Origin: Deltaproteobacteria bacterium
GTDB taxonomy: Bacteria > Desulfobacterota > Desulfobulbia > Desulfobulbales > Desulfocapsaceae
DNA: 5,152 nt
Reading direction: 5' to 3'
NCBI GenBank assembly: GCA_021779275.1
Contig: JAJYAX010000150.1
Coordinates: 1-5,152 of the forward strand
Part shown: one piece after another, positions 1-5,152 of the stretch
Layout of the letters: each line of letters opens with the position of its first letter
How positions within the stretch are numbered: the stretch's first letter is position 1
Notes under the pieces: model-generated
The model's database searches: none
Seen by the model: the letters and a program-made list of their open reading frames with translations, nothing else
What the model was told of the DNA's origin: nothing
Position numbers and translations under genes: made by a program

Positions 1-250
1 CTTCAGCCTCCTCTTTGCCCTGCTCACACTTATCGCCGTGGTCCTGATGATCCCGATCTTCATAACCTACGTGGAGACGGGGCTGGTCCCGCGCTTTCCG
101 ACGGCCATTCTCTCCACGGGGATCATGATCCTGGCCTTTTTGAGCCTGGCCTGCGGCTTTATCCTGGATATGGTTACCCTGGGCCGCCGCGAGCTGAAAC
201 GCCTCTACTATCTCTCCATCCCGGCGCCGGGCCGGGAGAGAAAATCGTAA
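1..250 (+). CDS. Family 2 glycosyltransferase, C-terminal membrane part (5' end outside window)
   Basis: This is the last 82 codons of a gene entering from the left; the reading frame starts at position 2 and ends with TAA at 248-250. The peptide has two hydrophobic segments (about residues 1-21 and 34-55), joined by a short loop containing VETGLVPRFPT. A basic tail containing GRRELKRLYYLSIP follows. This pattern (TM, ETGLVPRFPT, TM, Gly-x-x-Leu-Asp, then a basic cytoplasmic tail) is what I know from membrane-anchored family 2 glycosyltransferases that move sugars from nucleotide donors to lipid carriers or cell-surface glycans. The catalytic GT-A domain would lie upstream and is not visible, so donor and acceptor cannot be stated. 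Eno begins 24 nt after the stop with no promoter visible between, so the two are probably co-transcribed, although no functional link is obvious. The family call is fairly secure; the exact activity is unknown. Confidence 0.75.
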   Translation, partial: FSLLFALLTLIAVVLMIPIFITYVETGLVPRFPTAILSTGIMILAFLSLACGFILDMVTLGRRELKRLYYLSIPAPGRERKS

Positions 251-261
251 TCACCCGGCAG

Positions 262-266
262 GGAGG
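262..266 (+). promoter_or_regulatory. Ribosome binding site of eno
   Basis: GGAGG lies 8 nt before the ATG at 275, within GGGAGGAAAAGACC. It fixes the enolase start, which also matches the usual N-terminus of the family, where the conserved [10 protein letters not shown] begins about a dozen residues in. Confidence 0.85.
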
Positions 267-274
267 AAAAGACC

Positions 275-1549
275 ATGACCAGCAGAATTACAGCAGTACG
301 GGCGATGGAGATCCTCGATTCCCGCGGCAACCCGACCGTCCGCGTGTATGTCGATCTTGACGACGGGACACACTCGGCGGCCTCGGTCCCCTCCGGGGCA
401 AGCACCGGGGAGAATGAGGCCATTGAACTCCGGGACGGTGATAAGACGCGGTACCAGGGCAAGGGCGTTCTGCGGGCGGTTGCCAATGTCAACATGAAGA
501 TCGCCCCCGAGCTGATCGGCATGGATGTCACCCGGCAGGTGGATATTGATCGCCGGATGATAGAGATGGACGGGACGGTGAATAAGTCGTCCCTGGGTGC
601 CAACAGCATCCTCGGGGTGTCCATGGCGGTGGCCCGGGCGGCGGCCATCTCCTGCCGGATGCCCCTCTACCGCTACCTGGGCGGCAGCGGGGCCAGGCGT
701 ATTCCGGTGCCGGCGATGAATATCATCAACGGGGGAGAACATGCCGATAACAGCGTCGATATCCAGGAATTCATGGCGGTCCCCCTGGGGGCGGTAACGT
801 TTGCGGAAGGACTCCGCTCGGTGGCCGAGACCTTCCATACCCTGAAAAAGATTTTGAAATCCCGGGGGCTGGCCACCAGTGTCGGTGACGAGGGCGGTTT
901 TGCCCCGAATCTTGCGAGCAATGAGGCTGCCCTGGAGATCATCATCCAGGCCATCGAACAGGCGGGGTACCGGCCGGGAGAGGATATCGCCATCGGCCTT
1001 GACAGCGCGGCCAGCTCCTTTGCCACCGATGTTCCCGGCCGGTATAACCTGATCTGGTCGGGGGCGGGAGAGATGAGCTCGGCCGATCTGGTCGCCCTGG
1101 GTGAACAGTGGGCCGGCAAATACCCGATAGTCTCCTGGGAGGACCCCCTGGCCGAAAACGACTGGGAGAGCTTCAAGGATTTCACCCGCAAGGTGGGCGA
1201 CAGGATAGATATCGTCGGCGATGATATCTTTGTGACCAACACCCTCTATATCGACCGGGGGATCAGGGAGATGGCCGCCAATTCGGCCCTGATCAAACTC
1301 AACCAGATCGGCACGGTCTCGGAGACCATCGATGCGGTGCGGATGTGCCGGGATGCCGGCTGGCGGTATTTCATCTCCCACCGTTCCGGTGAGACCGAGG
1401 ATACCTTCCTGGCCGATTTTGCGGTGGCCATGGATGGCGGGCAGCTGAAGACCGGCTCGGCCAGCAGGAGCGAGCGGATCGCCAAATATAACCGCTTGCT
1501 GGAGATTGAGCAGGAACTGGGCGGCAAGGCACTGTATTATTGGAAATAG
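275..1549 (+). CDS. eno: Enolase (phosphopyruvate hydratase)
   Basis: Enolase interconverts 2-phosphoglycerate and phosphoenolpyruvate in glycolysis and gluconeogenesis; it is a cytoplasmic, Mg-dependent enzyme, usually an oligomer of dimers. The 424 residues are near the usual 425-435. The N-terminal domain carries [10 protein letters not shown] (13-22) and the mobile substrate loop SGASTG (40-45). The barrel carries GGEHADN (153-159, His156), QEF (Glu165) and GDEGG (catalytic Glu206). The Mg ligands are visible as Asp243 (LDSAAS), Glu289 (SWEDP) and Asp316 (VGDD). The catalytic base is Lys341 (IKLNQIG), and the phosphate/substrate residues are [10 protein letters not shown] (368-377; His369, Arg370, Ser371) and Lys392 (LKTGS). 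All expected active-site residues are therefore present. Small departures next to them are Ser244, where Cys or Pro is common, and Trp288, where Ile is common. The gene follows the glycosyltransferase by 24 nt and has no promoter of its own that I can see. Confidence 0.97.
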   Translation: MTSRITAVRAMEILDSRGNPTVRVYVDLDDGTHSAASVPSGASTGENEAIELRDGDKTRYQGKGVLRAVANVNMKIAPELIGMDVTRQVDIDRRMIEMDGTVNKSSLGANSILGVSMAVARAAAISCRMPLYRYLGGSGARRIPVPAMNIINGGEHADNSVDIQEFMAVPLGAVTFAEGLRSVAETFHTLKKILKSRGLATSVGDEGGFAPNLASNEAALEIIIQAIEQAGYRPGEDIAIGLDSAASSFATDVPGRYNLIWSGAGEMSSADLVALGEQWAGKYPIVSWEDPLAENDWESFKDFTRKVGDRIDIVGDDIFVTNTLYIDRGIREMAANSALIKLNQIGTVSETIDAVRMCRDAGWRYFISHRSGETEDTFLADFAVAMDGGQLKTGSASRSERIAKYNRLLEIEQELGGKALYYWK

Positions 1550-1582
1550 GGAGCCAAGCCAATCGAATTGATTGTACGGATA

Positions 1583-1645
1583 CTTTTCTGCTCTCCTTTC
1601 CTTTTCAACGCTCTCCTCTGAAAATTTCATCCTTCCTCCTCTCTC
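1583..1645 (+). terminator. C-rich, G-poor tract after eno, possible Rho-dependent termination region
   Basis: By hand count, this 63-nt stretch has about 25 C and only 3 G, including 15 consecutive pyrimidines at 1631-1645, in a window that is otherwise rich in both G and C. Unstructured C-rich, G-poor RNA is the known hallmark of Rho utilisation sites. It starts about 35 nt after the enolase stop codon and ends just before the next promoter, where a transcript end is expected. No GC-rich hairpin with a U-run is visible after eno, so Rho-dependent ending is a reasonable but unproven alternative. Confidence 0.3.
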
Positions 1646-1649
1646 AGGA

Positions 1650-1679
1650 TTGACAGGTGAGAAAGAATACGTATATCTT
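1650..1679 (+). promoter_or_regulatory. Sigma-70-type promoter of the RHH gene
   Basis: TTGACA at 1650-1655 is a perfect -35 consensus. The -10 is weaker: TATATC at 1672-1677 (16-bp spacer) or TATCTT at 1674-1679 (18-bp spacer), each 4 of 6 to TATAAT. Transcription would start near 1684-1686, giving a leader of about 30 nt before the ATG at 1714. The inverted repeat at 1661-1699 overlaps the spacer, the -10 and the start point, so a protein bound there would block polymerase. The weak -10 choice is the least certain part. Confidence 0.6.
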
Positions 1680-1699
1680 TGGCCAATACGTATTCTTTC
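1661..1699. repeat. Perfect 14+14 bp inverted repeat, probable operator
   Basis: GAAAGAATACGTAT (1661-1674) is repeated as its exact reverse complement ATACGTATTCTTTC (1686-1699), separated by 11 nt. Each arm also contains the 8-bp palindrome ATACGTAT, so the site reads as two palindromic half-operators 19 bp apart, each flanked by GAAAGA on the outside. RHH repressors typically bind such paired palindromic sites as tandem dimers. The left arm sits in the promoter spacer and reaches the -10; the right arm covers roughly +1 to +14 and ends 2 nt before the ribosome site. The obvious binder is the RHH protein encoded just downstream. In a transcript reading through from eno the same sequence would fold into an AU-rich hairpin beside the ribosome site. 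There is no U-run, so it is not a terminator. Confidence 0.7.
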
Positions 1700-1701
1700 C
1701 C

Positions 1702-1706
1702 GGAGG
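1702..1706 (+). promoter_or_regulatory. Ribosome binding site deciding the RHH gene start
   Basis: GGAGG ends 7 nt before the ATG at 1714. It supports that start over the in-frame GTG at 1657, which has no comparable site and lies inside the promoter. Confidence 0.85.
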
Positions 1707-1713
1707 TCCTTCC

Positions 1714-2187
1714 ATGACAAAAAAAGTGACAGTCAGCATACCCGACCTTCTCCATGCAAAGATGGAAAAATGGAGACGGTCCTTCAATCTGTCAAAAATG
1801 CTCCAGGACGCCATTGCTGAGGCAATTCAGCGCAAGGAGGATTTTCAAAAAAGGATCCAGGGCGACCTGGATCTCTGCGAAATTATTGACAGGTTGAAAC
1901 GGGAAAAAGAACATTCGGAGGGAAACTATTTTGCAACGGGCAGGCTCGACGGGATAGCCTGGGCAAAAACCGCCCATTATGAAGATATTCAGTACGCCCT
2001 GGGCTGGGAGGATCTGGACAACGCCGCCAAGGACAATGTCCTGGGGGGATACTTTGTCGAGAAGATTGGAAAGATACAGCGGAAAGACGCGCGGCTGGAA
2101 GGGATTGATGAGTATATCCGGGTCTATCTGACGGGATGGAAAAAGGGACTTTCTGACTTCTGGGACGAGATAAAGGAAAAGCTGTAA
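1714..2187 (+). CDS. Small protein with N-terminal ribbon-helix-helix-like domain, probable autoregulator; C-terminal part unknown
   Basis: The product is 157 residues; I do not recognise a named family. Residues 3-9 (KKVTVSI) look like the DNA-contacting beta strand of a ribbon-helix-helix protein. A first helix beginning with Pro10-Asp11 and a second beginning at Asn25-Leu26-Ser27 and running to about Arg40 follow, which is the CopG/Arc-like arrangement. The remainder is charged and helical: residues 41-68 could form a coiled coil. A segment around 71-98 (NYFATGRLDG, then AWAKTAHYEDIQYALGW) is rich in aromatic residues and Gly and looks like a conserved motif. No signal peptide or membrane segment is present. 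Promoter, operator-like repeat and ribosome site lie immediately upstream, suggesting autorepression. GC content is about 51% (hand count over 1741-2100), below eno and the activase. The activase starts 41 nt downstream. It could instead be an antitoxin, but no toxin-like partner is adjacent. Confidence 0.75.
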   Translation: MTKKVTVSIPDLLHAKMEKWRRSFNLSKMLQDAIAEAIQRKEDFQKRIQGDLDLCEIIDRLKREKEHSEGNYFATGRLDGIAWAKTAHYEDIQYALGWEDLDNAAKDNVLGGYFVEKIGKIQRKDARLEGIDEYIRVYLTGWKKGLSDFWDEIKEKL

Positions 2188-2213
2188 TTCTGCAGGCCTG
2201 ACCGGAAATATCC

Positions 2214-2220
2214 AAGGGGA
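2214..2220 (+). promoter_or_regulatory. Ribosome binding site of the activase gene
   Basis: AAGGGGA lies 8 nt before the ATG at 2229 and is the only good site near the beginning of the open frame. It supports the start that places the first domain's GIDVGS motif at residues 9-14. The 41-nt gap 2188-2228 shows no promoter or terminator. Confidence 0.75.
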
Positions 2221-2228
2221 GACACCCG

Positions 2229-5152
2229 ATGCGGGAAAATGAACAGTGTTTGGGGATTGATGTGGGCTCCGTGGCCATGGGCCTGGTCGAAATCAACAGC
2301 CGGCGGGAGGTGACCCATACCGCCTACTGTTTCCACCATGGGGATATTGCAGGCTCCCTGCGCAGGCTCCTGACCGGGTTTGACCTGTCCGGGATCACAT
2401 CCGTCGCCGCCACCTCCTCAACCCCCGAGGCGGTGGCGGCGTCCAGGCGGTTCGACAATCAGATAGCCATGATCACCGCCGCCCGGTTTTTCCATCCGGA
2501 GATGCGGGGGCTGCTGGTTGTCGGCGGGGAGAAATTCAGCCTCTGCACCTTTGACGAAGACGGGAATTACCTGGGCTCCACAACCAACACCTCCTGCGCC
2601 GCCGGGACCGGCAGCTTTCTCGATCAGCAGGTGGGGCGTCTCAAACTGACCGGGATCAACGAGTTAAGCGAAATCGCCTGCGCGAGTTCCGGGAACTGTC
2701 CCCGCATAGCCTCGCGCTGCGCCGTCTTCGCCAAGACCGATCTGATTCATGCCCAGCAGGAAGGCTATCAGCTGGGCGAGATCGGCAATGGCCTCTGCCT
2801 GGGTCTGGCGAAAAATATTGTCGATACCGTTTTCAGCCCTGGGGCGCCCCGGGGCGAGATTGTCTTCTGCGGCGGGGTATCGAAAAACAGGGCCGTGGTC
2901 GGGCATATCGAGAACCTAATCGGGACCCCGGTCGTGACAACCGGCCACGGCCATCTCTATGGGGCCATGGGGGCGGCCCTGGAGATGCTGGCTGAACTGC
3001 AGGCAGGTCCAAAAGAGAATTGCCAGCCAATGAGACTTACCTCGGCCGATGATCTTCTGGTGCGCCACGAGAAGGGAAAAAGTTACTTTTTTGAACCTCT
3101 GGCCCTGCGACTCTCCGACTATCCCGATTTCAGCAGCTTCGAGAAGTACGACTTTGGCCGGCAGACCGGCAATCCGGTTGAGGTCGATATCTATCGGGAG
3201 ATTAAGGACGGGGAAGAAGCGAAGCTGTATCTGGGGCTCGACATCGGCTCCACCAGTACCAAGGCCGTCCTGATGGAGGATAATCGGGAGGTCCTGGTCG
3301 GTCTGTATACCCGGACGGCGGGAAGACCGCTGATCGCGGTGCAGCAGATCCTGCGGGCCGTTGATGATATCATCACCCGCAAGCGGGCTGATTTCAGGAT
3401 ACGCGGATGCGGGACCACCGGCTCGGGGAGGAAATTTATCGGCCGGATCATCGGCGCCGACGCGGTGATCGATGAGATCACCGCCCATGCCAGGGCCGCC
3501 TGCCAGCTGGACCCTGGGGTGGATACCATCATCGAGATCGGCGGCCAGGACGCCAAGTTCACCACCCTGAAAAACGGCAGGGTCACCTCGTCGACCATGA
3601 ATAATGTCTGCGCCGCCGGCACCGGATCGTTTATTGAAGAACAGGCGGCCAAGTTCGGCTGTCCCATCGGGGACTTCTCGGCCAGAACGGAAAATGTCAG
3701 GGCGCCCATGGCCAGTGACCGGTGCACCGTCTTCATGGAAAGGGATATGAACCACCACCTGAGCGAAGGCTATGCGGTCAATGAGGTGCTGGCCTCCGCC
3801 CTGCATTCGGTCCGGGAGAATTATCTGCGCAAGGTTGCCTGCGAGAAGAATATCGGTAAGGTGATCTTTTTTCAGGGGGCGACCGCGAAGAACAAGGCCC
3901 TGGTCGCGGCCTTTGAGCAGCGCCTGCAGAGGCCGCTCATTGTCTCCAGATTCTGTCATCTCACCGGCGCCCTGGGGACGGCCCTTCTCCTGCAGGATGA
4001 GGATGCCGGGGCCGGTACGGCCTTTAAGGGGATCCGCCTGTATGAAAAGGAGATACCCATCGCCACGGAGGTCTGTGAACTCTGCAGCAATCATTGTCGA
4101 ATATCGGTGGCGGAGGTCCTGGGGGAAAAGGTCGCCTATGGCTTTCTCTGCGGCAGGGACTATCAGACCAGGACCTATGTGAAAAAGACCTCGTCGGCCT
4201 TTGATCTCCTGCGGGAGAGGAGGAAGGTCGCCTGGACGGCTAAGGCTCAGGACCACGCAGGAGAGATAACCATCGGCATCCCCGCCGCTGTCCATCTCGT
4301 CGATGATCTCGATTTCTGGAGAAAATTTTTCGATCTCCTCGGGATCAACACGATCAGCGGCGAGGAGGACAATGATGCCTTGAAGAAGGGCAAGAATCTC
4401 AGCCGGGCCGAGTTCTGCGCACCGGTTACGGCGATGCACGGTCATGTGCATGCCCTTCTCGAAAAGGCGGACTACGTGTTTCTGCCCTTTTATCTGGAAA
4501 ACAAGGATAAGGAGGCGCGCCGGCAATACTGTTACTATACGCAGTTCCTGCCCTCGCTGGTCTCCACCGCCCAGAAAGGGCGGCAGGGCAGATTGCTGAC
4601 CCCGATTATCAGATATCTCTATACCTCCTTCCATACCCGGATTGAGCTGTACCGGATGCTGAAGGGAGTGACGAAGAGACCTCTCAGCTACCTCGAGATC
4701 TCGTCCGCCTTCGACCAGGCCTCTGCCTTCGATGGTGCCCGCAGGCTCAAACTCAAGGATCTCTATCGTGAGCGGAGCGGTCTGTCCGCCGACGTGCGCG
4801 TCGTTCTTCTGGGGAGGCCGTACACGGTCCTGTCGCCGGCGATGAACCGCGGGATACCCCGGATTTTCACGAGCCTGGGGATTGACGCCTACTACCAGGA
4901 CATGCTCACCTATGAGAAGTATCAGGTCGGCAATATCGCCCCCTTGCTGAACGAACTGCACTGGGAGCATGCCTCCCGGATAATTGCGGCGGCCGAGATC
5001 CTCGCCAGGGAAAAGGGGGCCTATCCGGTCTATATAACGTCGTTCAAATGCTCTCCGGACGCCTTTGCGCTTGAGTATTTCAAGTCCATCATGGAGGCCC
5101 ATAACAAGCCCTATCTGATCCTGGAAATCGATGAGCATGATTCGAGCGTCGG
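2229..5152 (+). CDS. Large acyl-CoA dehydratase activase: tandem BadF/HgdC-type ATPase domains plus DUF2229 (3' end outside window)
   Basis: The frame stays open for 974 codons to the window edge; related proteins are about 1,400 residues, so roughly the last third is missing. Two BadF/BadG/BcrA/BcrD-type ATPase domains occupy about 8-255 and 334-590. Such activases hydrolyse ATP to push an electron from a [4Fe-4S] cluster into a dehydratase or reductase partner. Domain 2 has the phosphate motif GLDIGSTSTKAV (336-347), EIGGQDAKF (436-444) and the cluster motif CAAGTGSFIE (Cys461), with a second Cys499 in DRCTVF. Domain 1 has CAAGTGSFLD (Cys123) and SRCAVF (Cys164), but its phosphate motif is degenerate (GIDVGSVAMG, 9-18) and GGQDAK is replaced by GGEKFS. 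A Cys cluster follows (Cys616, 619, 623, 641). Then comes a DUF2229-type domain from about 680, with EFCAPVTAMHGHV (Cys730), Cys768 and SFKCSPDAF (Cys941). No dehydratase subunit genes are in view, so the substrate is unknown. It is probably cytoplasmic and oxygen-sensitive. Confidence 0.9.
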   Translation, partial: MRENEQCLGIDVGSVAMGLVEINSRREVTHTAYCFHHGDIAGSLRRLLTGFDLSGITSVAATSSTPEAVAASRRFDNQIAMITAARFFHPEMRGLLVVGGEKFSLCTFDEDGNYLGSTTNTSCAAGTGSFLDQQVGRLKLTGINELSEIACASSGNCPRIASRCAVFAKTDLIHAQQEGYQLGEIGNGLCLGLAKNIVDTVFSPGAPRGEIVFCGGVSKNRAVVGHIENLIGTPVVTTGHGHLYGAMGAALEMLAELQAGPKENCQPMRLTSADDLLVRHEKGKSYFFEPLALRLSDYPDFSSFEKYDFGRQTGNPVEVDIYREIKDGEEAKLYLGLDIGSTSTKAVLMEDNREVLVGLYTRTAGRPLIAVQQILRAVDDIITRKRADFRIRGCGTTGSGRKFIGRIIGADAVIDEITAHARAACQLDPGVDTIIEIGGQDAKFTTLKNGRVTSSTMNNVCAAGTGSFIEEQAAKFGCPIGDFSARTENVRAPMASDRCTVFMERDMNHHLSEGYAVNEVLASALHSVRENYLRKVACEKNIGKVIFFQGATAKNKALVAAFEQRLQRPLIVSRFCHLTGALGTALLLQDEDAGAGTAFKGIRLYEKEIPIATEVCELCSNHCRISVAEVLGEKVAYGFLCGRDYQTRTYVKKTSSAFDLLRERRKVAWTAKAQDHAGEITIGIPAAVHLVDDLDFWRKFFDLLGINTISGEEDNDALKKGKNLSRAEFCAPVTAMHGHVHALLEKADYVFLPFYLENKDKEARRQYCYYTQFLPSLVSTAQKGRQGRLLTPIIRYLYTSFHTRIELYRMLKGVTKRPLSYLEISSAFDQASAFDGARRLKLKDLYRERSGLSADVRVVLLGRPYTVLSPAMNRGIPRIFTSLGIDAYYQDMLTYEKYQVGNIAPLLNELHWEHASRIIAAAEILAREKGAYPVYITSFKCSPDAFALEYFKSIMEAHNKPYLILEIDEHDSSV

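Noticed and set aside
1560..1574. CAATC/GATTG mini-hairpin after eno as an intrinsic terminator
   Set aside because: The stem is only 5 bp and AT-rich, and no U-run follows.
1560..1640. - strand ATG (complement of 1628-1630) preceded by a strong AGGAGG (complement of 1635-1640), suggesting a small antisense gene
   Set aside because: The site is a by-product of the pyrimidine-rich tract, and the frame runs without a stop into the antisense of eno. No independent small protein is delimited.
1657..1713. GTG at 1657 as an earlier start of the RHH protein, adding 19 residues
   Set aside because: It has no good ribosome site, lies between the -35 and -10 boxes, and would translate the inverted repeat. 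ATG at 1714 has GGAGG at 7 nt and begins the RHH strand in the expected place.
251..1720. 489-codon open frame on the - strand opposite eno
   Set aside because: It lies antisense to a clear enolase, and its translation is rich in Gly, Pro, His, Asp and Arg with no recognisable domain. It is a composition shadow of GC-rich coding.
2193..2200. CAGGCCTG palindrome between the RHH gene and the activase
   Set aside because: It is an 8-bp palindrome with no loop and no U-run, and such sites are frequent in GC-rich DNA; it supports neither a terminator nor an operator.
1714..2300. Toxin-antitoxin module with the RHH protein as antitoxin
   Set aside because: The next gene is a very large activase, not a small toxin, and the gene before it is eno. 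The RHH protein is also long for an antitoxin.
2916..5138. 740-codon open frame on the - strand opposite the activase
   Set aside because: It covers the activase antisense with a low-complexity Gly/Asp/Arg/His-rich product. The + strand protein shows clear ATPase and DUF2229 motifs, so this is a shadow despite its length.

Overview
The window shows a GC-rich bacterial chromosome segment with four genes, all on the + strand: the 3' end of a membrane glycosyltransferase, a complete enolase (eno), a small unrecognised ribbon-helix-helix (RHH) type protein, and the first 974 codons of a very large acyl-CoA dehydratase activase (BadF/HgdC ATPase family) that runs off the right edge. The activase points to an anaerobe. 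Its combination with high GC, purine-rich Shine-Dalgarno sites and a consensus-like sigma-70 promoter would suit a Desulfobacterota-type organism (the former deltaproteobacteria), but that placement is inference, since nothing here is a taxonomic marker I can test.

Layout. Positions 1-250 hold the C-terminal 82 residues of a family 2 glycosyltransferase with two hydrophobic segments. After 24 nt, eno (275-1549) follows with a good ribosome site and an intact set of catalytic residues; the close spacing suggests the two are co-transcribed. The 164-nt gap 1550-1713 is the most informative non-coding stretch. It holds a C-rich, G-poor tract that looks like a Rho utilisation region. Next comes a perfect TTGACA -35 box with a weaker -10, then a perfect 14+14 bp inverted repeat that overlaps the promoter spacer, -10 and start region, and finally a ribosome site. 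This is what an autoregulated repressor gene would look like.

The gene it drives (1714-2187, 157 aa) begins with an RHH-like DNA-binding segment, followed by a helical C-terminal part of unknown function. Its GC content is lower than that of its neighbours. Only 41 nt downstream the activase gene starts (2229), so the two could form one transcription unit and the RHH protein could control both. The activase has two tandem ATPase/activase domains, a Cys-rich linker and a DUF2229-type domain. The first ATPase domain has lost its canonical phosphate-binding motif, yet both domains keep the two cysteines that in single-domain homodimeric activases hold the shared [4Fe-4S] cluster. This suggests an intramolecular pseudo-dimer with one regulatory or structural half.

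I found no RNA genes, CRISPR arrays, insertion sequences or attachment sites. Long open frames on the - strand opposite eno and the activase are composition shadows.
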